A stretch of DNA of 64,000 bases from an uncultured Flavobacteriaceae bacterium (lineage in GTDB: Bacteria; Bacteroidota; Bacteroidia; Flavobacteriales; Flavobacteriaceae), in the NCBI GenBank assembly GCA_947497245.1, contig CANMFO010000002.1, forward strand, positions 124,001-188,000, given 5' to 3'. Both the position numbers and the translations under genes were made by a program. Every line of letters starts with the position of its first letter. Position 1 is the first letter of the stretch. Of this stretch, positions 1 through 8,850 are shown in pieces. Below the pieces are notes generated by a model. It did no database searches, was not told where the DNA came from, and saw nothing but the letters and a program-made list of their open reading frames with translations.

Positions 1-1
1 A

Positions 2-1069
2 ACTTACAACATATCTGATACTGCGGGCAATGCCGCTGTAGAAGTCATCCGGACTGTTGTCATAAAGGACAACGCAGATCCCAAGCTATCCAAACCGATC
101 GAGGACCAACAACTGTCTACGGGCACCGGCGATCATACCATTGACCTGGCAGAGGTTTTTGCCGATGCGAACGGGGACCGGCTCACCTTCTCGGCAGAGT
201 CAACCAACACAGCTGTAGTTAGGGCAAGTATCTCCGACGCAGTCCTTACACTTACCGTAGTGGGAACGGGCACGGCCACCATCAGTGTTTCCGCAGACGA
301 TGGTTTTGGAGGCACGGTGGTACACACATTCAAAGTAACGGTGGCCTGTGCCATTGAGGCCCTACCGGCAAACAATTTCCAGCTTCGGGCCACCGGCGAG
401 ACCTGCAAGGACAAGGACAATGGTTCGATCCGTATCACCGCAGTGCAGGAACTTGAATACACCGCCACAATAAACAACAACAGCCATGAATTCAATAAGA
501 CTCTGGAAGTCAAAGACCTGTCCCCCGACTCCTATTCCGTGTGCATCGCCATCAAGGGATCCGCTTGCCAGCGGTGCTTTGAACTGCAGATCGATGAGGC
601 CCCCGTACTGGCCGGGAAGACCACGGTGAGCAAAACCACCGGCCTCCGTGCCCGGGTAGGCGTGGAAATAGCCACAGGTACGGCACCCTATACGGTAAAG
701 GTCAACGATAAGATCATTGGGGAATACGGTACGGGAAGCTTTTCCGTGACGGTGGACCCATGGGACAAGGTAGAGATCCTTTCCAGTGTGGCCTGTGAGG
801 GGAAAATGGTCGTGTCGCTCGAAGGGTCCAGTAGGACCAGGGTCAGTAAGAACCCTGTGGATTCCCAGGTGGAGTTCATCGTCCCCGGTATGGTGAAGGA
901 CCGTATGGCCGTGAAGATCTATGATGTGTCCGGGGCCAGGATATCCTCGAAAATATACCCGGTCAGCAATCGTAAAGTAGTGGTAGGCATGGGGCAATTG
1001 GAGACAGGGGTATACCTGGTGTATCTGGAAGCGGGGAGTCCTAGAAGGTTTAAGATCATAAAACAATGA
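2..1069 (+). CDS. T9SS-exported Ig-like repeat protein, C-terminal part (5' truncated)
   Basis: The frame is open from base 2, so the start lies outside the window. The first ~25 visible residues look like the end of a DUF5011-type Ig repeat (ISDTAGNAA). A cadherin/Ig-like repeat follows (AEVFADANGD, then GTATISVSADDGFGG). A Cys-containing region comes next. The last ~75 residues resemble a type A T9SS sorting domain: SKNPVDSQV, then VKIYDVSGARI, GVYLVYLEAG and a basic end. Such tails send proteins through the outer membrane by type IX secretion for surface attachment or release. The role is probably a surface adhesin or large repeat protein. The next gene is an FN3 lipoprotein on the same strand, a common pairing. 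Ligand and full length are unknown. Confidence 0.8.
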   Translation, partial: TYNISDTAGNAAVEVIRTVVIKDNADPKLSKPIEDQQLSTGTGDHTIDLAEVFADANGDRLTFSAESTNTAVVRASISDAVLTLTVVGTGTATISVSADDGFGGTVVHTFKVTVACAIEALPANNFQLRATGETCKDKDNGSIRITAVQELEYTATINNNSHEFNKTLEVKDLSPDSYSVCIAIKGSACQRCFELQIDEAPVLAGKTTVSKTTGLRARVGVEIATGTAPYTVKVNDKIIGEYGTGSFSVTVDPWDKVEILSSVACEGKMVVSLEGSSRTRVSKNPVDSQVEFIVPGMVKDRMAVKIYDVSGARISSKIYPVSNRKVVVGMGQLETGVYLVYLEAGSPRRFKIIKQ

Positions 1070-1252
1070 ACACACCTACGCCGAGGCTGCGGTGTGCGTT
1101 GACAATAAACAATTAGCAATGAACAATAAACGAGAAACTTGAAACCTGAAACAGTAGGTAGTGGACGGTGTTCAATAAACAGTGAACAATTAGCAGTTGC
1201 AGTTGGCAGTAAATAATGAAGAATTAGCAATAAAAAGTAAACTATAGAAATT
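1070..1252. repeat. Degenerate AACAATTAGCA / CAATAAAC micro-repeats
   Basis: The spacer between the T9SS protein and the lipoprotein is built from near-identical A-rich words. AACAATTAGCA occurs exactly at 1108-1118 and 1185-1195, with a shorter GAATTAGCAA at 1221-1230. CAATAAAC occurs at 1103-1110 and 1173-1180. Variants such as GAAACTTGAAACCTGAAAC lie between them. The unit length is irregular, so this is neither a CRISPR array nor a clean tandem repeat. It may be slippage-generated or a dispersed intergenic family. No gene is visible in it. Confidence 0.6.
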
Positions 1253-1957
1253 ATGAAAAGTATAAAAAAGGAATCCATCGCCCTTTTGGGCCTGTCCGTA
1301 TTTCTTATGGGATGCCCAGGTCCGGGTCCTGAACCGCCAATACCTCCGTCAACGGAGAACCAGGCCCCTTCCGTTCCGGCCCTGGTGTTCCCAACCGATG
1401 GTGGGGACTGCACGAACATTGCCCTGGAACTGAAATGGAACCCGGCCGCCGACCCCGAGGGGGACCCGGTAAGCTATGTGGTGGAGGTCGCCACAAGTGG
1501 TGATTTTTCCCCGGTACTGTTCAGTGCCACCACCACGGAGGCCCAAAGGAGCTTTGACCTCGAAAAGGGCACCGTCTACCATTGGCGGGTACGGGCCGAG
1601 GACAACAAGGGCAACAAAAGTACCCATTCCCTAGTGCATACCTTTTTTACGGAGCCCGAAGCGGCGGTGAACCATGTTCCCCAGGTGCCGGAGATCGAGG
1701 CCCCTGCTTTGGGCGCTACGGTAACGGGAGACAGCGCGGAACTGAAATGGAAGGTCGGTGACAGCGATGGCGACCCGCTGCGGTCCCATCTGTATTTTGG
1801 TACGGAAAACCCGCCCCCATCACTCAGGGACAACTTGGAAACGACAACGGAACAGGTAACGGTGCAAGCGGGAAAGACTTACCACTGGAGGATCGTGGTC
1901 AAGGACGACAAAGGGGGCGTGGCCATAGGTCCGGTATGGAATTTTACGGTGGAGTAG
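1253..1957 (+). CDS. Lipoprotein with two fibronectin type III-like domains
   Basis: The product has 234 aa. The N-terminus is a lipoprotein signal peptide with Cys21 in LMGC, followed by a Pro-rich linker. Two repeats of about 95 residues follow (~37-130 and ~140-234). Each has the FN3-like pattern of a DPEGDPV or DSDGDPL turn and a conserved YHWRV/YHWRI strand. It is predicted to sit on a membrane surface, in Bacteroidota often the outer leaflet. It follows the T9SS Ig-repeat gene by ~180 bp on the same strand, so the two may act together in adhesion or glycan binding. No catalytic motif is visible and no ligand can be assigned. Confidence 0.8.
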   Translation: MKSIKKESIALLGLSVFLMGCPGPGPEPPIPPSTENQAPSVPALVFPTDGGDCTNIALELKWNPAADPEGDPVSYVVEVATSGDFSPVLFSATTTEAQRSFDLEKGTVYHWRVRAEDNKGNKSTHSLVHTFFTEPEAAVNHVPQVPEIEAPALGATVTGDSAELKWKVGDSDGDPLRSHLYFGTENPPPSLRDNLETTTEQVTVQAGKTYHWRIVVKDDKGGVAIGPVWNFTVE

Positions 1958-2127
1958 GGCTTAGGTAATCCAGTGATTAAAAAGAAACTCCCGTTGGATT
2001 CGAAACGGGGTTTAAGAACAGGGTTCGGGGACCTTTGGAAAGGGTGTTCTTGAGCCATTGTGAGGCCTTGCCCAATAGAGAAGCTCTGTTAGACCGTGAT
2101 ACGTGCCAAATGATGGGTTCCATAAAT

Positions 2128-4167
2128 TCAATTGCAGGCCGCGGCGACCTCGGCAACCGTCTCGCAACCTGTGGCGTTGCCCCGAATCGAGATCGAGCCG
2201 CCATTTGCAATGTGGCCGCACACCACATCCAGCGCACAGCCGGAGAGTTCGTAGTTCCAGCTTATACCCAGCTCCGTAATGGAGGGAATATTGTGTATCC
2301 CGGCCAGATAGACCAATTTACTATTGAAACTGATATTCAAGGTATGAAGAGGGGAGGTCAGGTTTTCCAGACCCTCTAGGCTAACAAGGGCATCGCAGGA
2401 AGAAATGTCCAAGCCATGGCCGATTGAGGTCAGGTTGCTAAAACTTTTCAAATCGATAATGCCGTTCAGGGCACCGATTTTCAAGCTTTCCCCAACTTCC
2501 GACAACGTATTGAACCCATCCAGATTGGATACTTTTGGGTTGGTGTTTAAGATTAAAAAATTTCCCACGGTGGTCAAATTGGAAAACCCTGAGATGCTCA
2601 TAAGTTCTGTATTACCATTGATATAGAGGTGTCCAACGTAAGTGATGGACCCGAATCCGTTGATTTCGACCAGGCCATAGTTGTTCTGTATAAAGATATT
2701 GTTCTCAAAGTCGACCAGATTGTCCAACACGCTGAACTCCTCCAGGGTGTGGTTTCCCGTTACGTGGATATCGCCGCCGACCGTGGCGATATCTCTAAGT
2801 CCCACCGCGGAGGTAAGGGATGTATTCCCTTCTACCCTGAGTTCGCCCCCAATTGACTTCATGCCCAGCATGGAGTCAAAGTTGGTCAAAAGGGTGTTTT
2901 CCTTGTAAAGCAAGGTCCGACCCACGTTTTCCAACTTCTGGAACCCGGTAATGTCCGTTAGTTTGGGGTTCTGGATAAAGGTCAGGTCCTCCCCGATCGA
3001 GGTAAGATTGTTAAACCCGCTGATGATCTCGGTATTGCCCGATGTGATATAAATGGTGCCATTGTACTCGTTCAGTGCTGAAAAACCGCCAATGTCGCGG
3101 TATCCCCCTGTAATCAAAACCGATGGGCCAATATGGACCAAATTGTTGAAACTGTCCATCAGGTCCGAAGCGATCGGGCTATTGAATATGGACAGTGGTC
3201 CACCTATTGAGGACAGGCTTTTAAAGTCGTCTGTGGACAGGTCGAAATCGGTCTGAAAAATTCTCAGCTCTTCCCCAATGGTTTTAAGATTATCGAATCC
3301 CTTGGCCGAGACAAAGTTTTCATTACTTATGAATTCAACGGAACCACCCACATTTTCAAGGGCTGCAAAACCATTTGCAGAGACAAGTTTGTCATTCGAA
3401 TTGAACTCCATTGAACCGGTGACCTCTTTAAGGGCTTTAAAGCCCTCGATCGAGCTAAGCTCTGGATTGCCAAGTATATTGACCCCTCCTGGCAATGTGG
3501 AAAATCCATTGATACCATCGATGGTTTCAAGAAAATCATTTTCCTCGATAAATATTCCCCCATCTATCTTTAAATCCGGGGAATCAATGCCATTTATACT
3601 GTTCAATCCGCTTTCCTTCACTTTAAATGAAAGTCCGATGTGGTCCAAGGCGTTTAGGCCATCAATCCTTTTAAGGCTCTGGTTCATCTCAATTTTCAGG
3701 TCCTTGCCGATTGACTTCAGATTGGCCAAGCCGTCGATGGATTCCAACTGTTCATTTCCCTGGATCCATATTTGTCCCTCAACATCGACCAAGTTCTTGA
3801 GTCCGTCAAAATTCTTAATGGCCCTATTGAACGAAATGACCAGATCACCTTTGATGGTCTTGATGTTTTTTAAATATTCTAAATTGGGGAGAAGGGGATC
3901 ATCTTCCCTGGTCAGACCTGAAATAAGCAGATCGCCTTCAATGACCGAACAATTCAGGAGAGGTTCGAGCAATGGAATATCCTCGTCCCTTGAAACTACA
4001 ACGCCGGTACAGATACCGTCAACTGGGTCATCCGTGTCCGGTTCATCGTCCTTGACCTCGGTGTCCGGTTCATCGTCATTACTTTGTGGATCGACCGAAT
4101 CTCCATTCTTACTGCATGAAGTGGCAACGGCAAGCATCAAAAACACAAATAACCCACTTAAGCGCAT
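2128..4167 (-). CDS. Leucine-rich receptor-L-domain-like lipoprotein
   Basis: The start at 4167 is chosen because MRLSGLFVFLML begins a lipoprotein signal with Cys18; the longer frame (to 4218) adds a non-signal leader. After an acidic linker with a duplicated DDEPDT motif come ~20 repeats of ~22-25 residues, with the pattern L..I.GF..L..IG..L.I..N..L. This is typical of receptor L-domain/LRR-like solenoids in Bacteroidota surface proteins. The C-terminus has paired cysteines (GCALDVVCG and GNATGCETV), a known capping arrangement. No T9SS tail is present, so anchoring is probably by lipid. The role is likely surface recognition or adhesion; the ligand is unknown. Confidence 0.82.
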   Translation of the reverse strand: MRLSGLFVFLMLAVATSCSKNGDSVDPQSNDDEPDTEVKDDEPDTDDPVDGICTGVVVSRDEDIPLLEPLLNCSVIEGDLLISGLTREDDPLLPNLEYLKNIKTIKGDLVISFNRAIKNFDGLKNLVDVEGQIWIQGNEQLESIDGLANLKSIGKDLKIEMNQSLKRIDGLNALDHIGLSFKVKESGLNSINGIDSPDLKIDGGIFIEENDFLETIDGINGFSTLPGGVNILGNPELSSIEGFKALKEVTGSMEFNSNDKLVSANGFAALENVGGSVEFISNENFVSAKGFDNLKTIGEELRIFQTDFDLSTDDFKSLSSIGGPLSIFNSPIASDLMDSFNNLVHIGPSVLITGGYRDIGGFSALNEYNGTIYITSGNTEIISGFNNLTSIGEDLTFIQNPKLTDITGFQKLENVGRTLLYKENTLLTNFDSMLGMKSIGGELRVEGNTSLTSAVGLRDIATVGGDIHVTGNHTLEEFSVLDNLVDFENNIFIQNNYGLVEINGFGSITYVGHLYINGNTELMSISGFSNLTTVGNFLILNTNPKVSNLDGFNTLSEVGESLKIGALNGIIDLKSFSNLTSIGHGLDISSCDALVSLEGLENLTSPLHTLNISFNSKLVYLAGIHNIPSITELGISWNYELSGCALDVVCGHIANGGSISIRGNATGCETVAEVAAACN

Positions 4168-4386
4168 ATTGAGGAGTTTTAGAAGGTGCAATAATAGGCC
4201 ATAGCGGACACCCGGCAAAGCAAAGATCGATTAAGCCTGGTTTTCCTCGGTAAACGAGGGGCAAAAAACAGCCCTCGGAAAATCCAAGAGCGATCCACTG
4301 ATATACTGACCGGCGTCAGCACGGATTGGGCGTAAAAAGACGTATTTTGCATCCATATAAACCAGTGGGCAAACCTTGGGAATACC

Positions 4387-5715
4387 ATGATAGAATTCAT
4401 ACCTCTTAACAATTTATCCGTTCATTTGGATCGCCTTATAAAAGGCCGTTTATGGCTTAAGGTAATCATCGGGCTCATTTTAGGGGCGGGAGCGGGAGTG
4501 CTGCTTAATCCATCAACAGGGTTGCTGTCGGAGAACATTAGTTTGCGACTAGCCGATTGGCTTGATCTGCCGGGTCAAATTTTCATGAGGCTGGTCCAGA
4601 TGATCATGATCCCCTTGATATTTACTTCGATCATTACCGGAATTGTGAGCAATACATCGGAGAACCTCAAAACCTTTGGTCTTCGGCTCTTGTTGTATTT
4701 CGTTTTCACCACCGTTGTTGCCATCATAATAGGCGTGGTGGTAACATTTATTTTGAGGCCCGGCGAATATATTTTTGCCCTTGGCGGATTTCCAAACAGT
4801 GGCGAAAGCCCGATAGCCGTAAATGGGCAAACCATGGGTATTGAGAGCATTCCCAATGCCATATCGAACCTTATTCCCAATAATCCGCTGGAGTCCATCT
4901 TAACGGGAGAAATGTTAGGTGTTGTGATTTTTACCATCATCATTGGTGTGGCGATCACCCAACTCCGTCAGGAGGTATCGAGGCCCATTATTCGTTTTTC
5001 AGAGGCCATACAGAAAATTTGCATGATCGTGGTATCATGGGCCATGATGTTGGTACCCTTTGCCGTATTTGGCCTGATAGCGGCTTTGTTGTCAAGGACG
5101 AGCGTGGAAATATTCCTTGGCCTGGGGTACTATATGCTTGTGGTCATATTGGGCCTGATCGTATTGTTGATGGTCTATTTGGTGCTGGTCCTGGTGGTCA
5201 CCGGGAAAAGTCCGTTCAAGTTCCTGGGGGCGATTCGGGAGCCACAACTATTGGCGTTTTCTACCGCCAGCTCCGCGGCCGTAATGCCGTTGTCCATGAA
5301 AACGGCCGATGAAAAATTGGGGGTGTCCTCCAACATCAGCGATTTTGTAATCCCGGTCGGGGCCACGATCAATATGGACGGAACGGCATTGTTTCAATGT
5401 GTGACCACTTTGTTCATGGCACAGGCCTATGGCATTGAATTGCCGGTGGTGAACCTACTATTGATCACCTTTACAGTGGTGGCCGCTTCCATTGGAACAC
5501 CTGCGATTCCCGGCGGTGGGGTCATTATTCTCGCATCCGTATTGCAGAGTGCGGGGATTCCGGTTGATGGCCTTATCATTATTATTGGCATAGACCGCAT
5601 ATTGGGAATGTTCAGGACATCGATCAACGTGACCGGAGATCTTACCGCCTGCTTGATTTTTAACAAGTTTTATGGAGTGGCGCGGGGGAATAAAATCTTG
5701 GCCAACGAAACCTGA
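4387..5715 (+). CDS. Dicarboxylate/amino acid:cation symporter (DAACS family)
   Basis: The product has 442 aa with eight or so hydrophobic helices. It carries both family signatures: the serine-rich hairpin STASSAAVMPLSMK and the substrate/cation motif NMDGTALFQ, followed by GTPAIPGGG. The family (GltP/GltT/DctA) imports glutamate, aspartate or C4-dicarboxylates with sodium or protons across the inner membrane. Length is normal for the family. It stands alone, head to head with the L-domain lipoprotein. The exact substrate cannot be read from sequence. Confidence 0.93.
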   Translation: MIEFIPLNNLSVHLDRLIKGRLWLKVIIGLILGAGAGVLLNPSTGLLSENISLRLADWLDLPGQIFMRLVQMIMIPLIFTSIITGIVSNTSENLKTFGLRLLLYFVFTTVVAIIIGVVVTFILRPGEYIFALGGFPNSGESPIAVNGQTMGIESIPNAISNLIPNNPLESILTGEMLGVVIFTIIIGVAITQLRQEVSRPIIRFSEAIQKICMIVVSWAMMLVPFAVFGLIAALLSRTSVEIFLGLGYYMLVVILGLIVLLMVYLVLVLVVTGKSPFKFLGAIREPQLLAFSTASSAAVMPLSMKTADEKLGVSSNISDFVIPVGATINMDGTALFQCVTTLFMAQAYGIELPVVNLLLITFTVVAASIGTPAIPGGGVIILASVLQSAGIPVDGLIIIIGIDRILGMFRTSINVTGDLTACLIFNKFYGVARGNKILANET

Positions 5716-6099
5716 ACGGTTAGAGGTCCCAGTTTGGACAGACCGTCGGCAAAGTTCAAATAAGATTATTCAACGTGGATAAATTCAAACAAAAGCCTCC
5801 GAATCAAAGGGCCTAAAAAATGTTCGTTTTACAGGACTGTGGCAATAAATTATTTCACAAAGCAATCCCGTGATTAAATTACCCAAAAAGGATGTAAATA
5901 TATTAAACACTTTCTGTAAAGTTATTTTACATTTTTGAAAACTTCTTTAACAGTATTGTTGTGTAACATGCTGATATGCAAATGGTTATTTATTTGGCAT
6001 AAATATAGATATCAAAATTTCGAAACGTTTCAGGCTGTAAATTGGCAATTGTCAGCCCATTAGGCATATTTTCAACCCATCAATCCAAATACTAGAATC
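5716..6099. other. 384-bp AT-rich spacer upstream of the ABC permease
   Basis: No ORF with coding character is seen. The sequence is AT-rich, especially 5880-6020, and contains the 10-bp palindrome listed separately. It presumably carries the promoter and control region of the permease gene at 6100. Confidence 0.5.
6022..6031. promoter_or_regulatory. Palindrome GAAACGTTTC, operator-like
   Basis: A perfect 10-bp palindrome lies ~70 bp before the permease ATG. Its AAACGTTT core matches the centre of many LacI/PurR/CcpA-type operators. No LacI-family gene is in the window, so the binding protein is unknown. Confidence 0.35.
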
Positions 6100-8520
6100 A
6101 TGTTCAAAAACTATCTGAAAATCGCATGGAGGAATCTAACGATGAACAGGCAGCAAACCATTATAAACCTATTTGGGCTTACAATCGGAACGGTAAGCTG
6201 TCTGACAATTTTATTGTATGTCTATGACCAGACAGGTTATGATAGGCACCATGAGAACGTCGAATCTATATATAGGGTGCAAACCAATATTGATGGAGCA
6301 AGTTCTGGTACCGAAGATGTACGTACCGCAAGATCGTCGCCACCAATCGCTTTCGCAATGAAAGATGATTTTCCTGAGGTTGAAGAAGTCTGTCGAGTGG
6401 TTCTTGTCGACCTGTTTAATGTCGACATTATAAGGGTCGCCGGCGAGGAAAGTGGATATTATGAATCCAAGGCCTATCTTGCCGACTCTACACTCTTTAA
6501 AATTTTTAATTATCGTTTACTGGAAGGAAGTTCTTCGTCACTTAACGAGCCAAGTACCCTGCTTCTTTCTTCCACTTTGTCAAAAAAGTTATTTGGTCAT
6601 CAAAACCCCATGAACAAAGGCATTGAAATCTCCGGTTTCGATGGAGACCCTGTAAAACTTACAGTAAAAGGGGTTTTTGACGAGACCTTTGGAAAATCAC
6701 ATTTAAAACCCAATTATATCATCAGCATGAACACTCCAGGTTTAGGGGAATGGATGAAGAGTGATGACAACTTCGCGCAAAATTATTTTGCCTATACCTA
6801 TGTGAAATTGAAACCTGGTGCCAGTGTGGTTGGTCTCCAACAAAAACTTCCCGGTTTTCTACAGGAGCGAGGTGGTAGCGACCTGGAGAATATCAGTATG
6901 GAGAGGGAACTCTTGCTCCAAAAGGTAACGGATATACATTTACATTCGGAGGGAATCACCGGACAGATAGATAGGGTATCGGACATACAATACCTGTACT
7001 TACTCTTAACCCTGGCCTTTTTTATCCAGCTTGTCGCCTGTGTTAACTTTATAAACCTGAGTACCGCTAGGGCCAACAAAAGGGCAAAGGAAATAGGGAT
7101 CCGAAAGGTTGTTGGCGCGGATAGGAAGTCATTGATCTACCAATTTCTGGGTGAATCGCTATTACTTTCCTTTTTCTCAATTCTAGCGAGTATCCCAATA
7201 GCGTTGGCGTTGCTTCCTTTTGTGAATGAATTGGCACAAACAAACCTTACCTATATAGATTTATTTCGGTTTGAAATAATATATTCCATTTTAGGCATAG
7301 GACTCCTGACAGGACTGATAGCCGGTGTTTATCCTGCGCTGGTGCTGTCTTCCATCAAACCCTTATTGGCCATAAAAAGTGCAATAAACTTACGATCGGG
7401 TAATAGTGGATTACGAAAAGGATTGGTTATTTTTCAATTTGTAGTATCAATAACGTTGGTCAGTACCGTAATCATCGTGGTACAACAGTTTAACTATACG
7501 CAACAAAAGAATCTTGGATATGAGAAGAATAATTTAATAGGCATTCAACTGAACACAAGAAACGCAAGAGATAAATATGAAGGATTAAAATCGGACTTTT
7601 TAAAAGTCCCCGGAGTCATTGAAGTTTCTGGAAGTAGAATTTCACCTTCAGAGAATGTTCTTAGTAGTGCGGGGTTTCACCTACCTGGGAAGAACCCTGA
7701 AAATCGCACCCTGGCAAAGTTGAATTTTGTTGGAAAAAATTATTTAAAGACTATGGGGATAGAACTCGCCAAGGGGAGGAATTTTAGAGAATCCGATAGT
7801 ACTCAAATTATTGTCAATGAGGCTACCCTCAGGGCCTTTGGCATTAAAAAAGAAGACGCCCTGGCTTCCAAACTCCTATCAGGAGTAGAGAACCAATTTG
7901 AAATAGTAGGGGTGGTGAACGATTTTCACTTCTCAACGCTTAAGGAAGCCATTCAACCCTTAGTCCTTTTTAGAGATAGTGATCCATTTAGATTGTTACT
8001 ACGATTTGAAACCGCAAACTATGGGGAGTTAATCGTCAATTTGGAAAAAATTTGGAAAAAAAACATAACCGACTCGCCATTTGTTCCTGTATTTATAGAC
8101 AAGGAGGTCGAAAAATTATACGATGAAGAAAAACGAATTGGTCAAATTGCGGCTTTGTTTACCATCTTGGCCATAATCATTAGCTGTCTGGGGCTTTTTG
8201 GTTTAGTGTCGTATGTGGCCGATCAAAAGAAAAAAGAAATCGGTATCAGGAAGGTATTGGGCGCAAGTATTAAGTCCGTGGTAAAATTAATTACCACTGA
8301 TTTCGTGAAACTGGTTGGAATCGCTTTTTTGATTGCCTCCCCGATGGCATATTTCTTCATGCAACGTTGGTTGGAAGATTTTAGCTATCACATCGATATT
8401 CAGTGGTGGGTTTTTATACTGGCAGGTGGCTTTGCTTTGGCTATCACCTTGCTAACTGTCGGTTTTCAATCAATAAAATCGGCTGTTGCCAACCCGGTAA
8501 ATAGTTTACGTGCAGAATAG
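6100..8520 (+). CDS. ABC transporter permease, MacB/FtsX type, duplicated
   Basis: The product has 806 aa. It begins MFKNYLKIAWRNL, the usual start of the large Bacteroidota FtsX-like permeases. An N-terminal TM helix and MacB-type periplasmic domain (~20-280) are followed by three TM helices with NKRAKEIGIRKVVGA. A second periplasmic domain (~430-660) and another FtsX block with KKKEIGIRKVLGAS follow. The repeated EIGIRKV.GA motif marks the two permease halves. The ATPase partner is not in the window, as is usual for these orphans. Family roles include efflux of peptides, lipoproteins or antimicrobials by mechanotransmission. The gene is AT-richer than its neighbours. Confidence 0.9.
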   Translation: MFKNYLKIAWRNLTMNRQQTIINLFGLTIGTVSCLTILLYVYDQTGYDRHHENVESIYRVQTNIDGASSGTEDVRTARSSPPIAFAMKDDFPEVEEVCRVVLVDLFNVDIIRVAGEESGYYESKAYLADSTLFKIFNYRLLEGSSSSLNEPSTLLLSSTLSKKLFGHQNPMNKGIEISGFDGDPVKLTVKGVFDETFGKSHLKPNYIISMNTPGLGEWMKSDDNFAQNYFAYTYVKLKPGASVVGLQQKLPGFLQERGGSDLENISMERELLLQKVTDIHLHSEGITGQIDRVSDIQYLYLLLTLAFFIQLVACVNFINLSTARANKRAKEIGIRKVVGADRKSLIYQFLGESLLLSFFSILASIPIALALLPFVNELAQTNLTYIDLFRFEIIYSILGIGLLTGLIAGVYPALVLSSIKPLLAIKSAINLRSGNSGLRKGLVIFQFVVSITLVSTVIIVVQQFNYTQQKNLGYEKNNLIGIQLNTRNARDKYEGLKSDFLKVPGVIEVSGSRISPSENVLSSAGFHLPGKNPENRTLAKLNFVGKNYLKTMGIELAKGRNFRESDSTQIIVNEATLRAFGIKKEDALASKLLSGVENQFEIVGVVNDFHFSTLKEAIQPLVLFRDSDPFRLLLRFETANYGELIVNLEKIWKKNITDSPFVPVFIDKEVEKLYDEEKRIGQIAALFTILAIIISCLGLFGLVSYVADQKKKEIGIRKVLGASIKSVVKLITTDFVKLVGIAFLIASPMAYFFMQRWLEDFSYHIDIQWWVFILAGGFALAITLLTVGFQSIKSAVANPVNSLRAE

Positions 8521-8850
8521 ACACCGACCCAAGGGGTGCTTACTCAAATGAGAAAAATAAAATATATCCGATACCATCTCCCCTAAGCCTCCAGAGGCAA
8601 AGGGGGAGACGAAATACGAAAATCCCGCTAAAAACTATCGAAAAATCAATTGTATTTCTTGAGGAACCTAAACAACACCTTAAAAGTGCCACGATTGAGG
8701 ACAATTAAGAAATGAAAAGGTTACAAATATGGGACTATCAACTTTGGGGAAGGGCCGATCGCCGTTTCGCCAAATGTTCGGTTCATGGGATTGTCCAATG
8801 GGTAAGTGCCCAAAGTTCTTTTGATCTGATTAAAAGGGTAGAAGGGGATG
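8521..8850. other. 330-bp convergent intergenic region
   Basis: It lies between the stops of the permease (+) and the sodium symporter (-). A 70-codon frame begins at 8712 but overlaps the symporter antisense and lacks coding character, so I do not call it. The only structure seen is the inverted repeat at 8577-8609. Confidence 0.5.
8577..8609. repeat. Imperfect palindrome, TCTCCCC...GGGGAGA
   Basis: The arms 8577-8591 and 8594-8609 pair as TCTCCCC/GGGGGAGA and GCCTC/GAGGC around a three-base internal mismatch and a two-base loop. No T-run follows on either strand, so it is not a classical intrinsic terminator. It may be a REP-like element or a weak bidirectional terminator for the two convergent genes. 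Confidence 0.5.

Noticed and set aside
1070-1252. CRISPR-like repeats
   Set aside because: Repeat words are short, irregular and without unique spacers of constant length; no cas gene is in the window.
3278-4204. 308-codon plus-strand ORF
   Set aside because: It is antisense to the L-domain lipoprotein; its openness follows from the repeated codons of the real gene.
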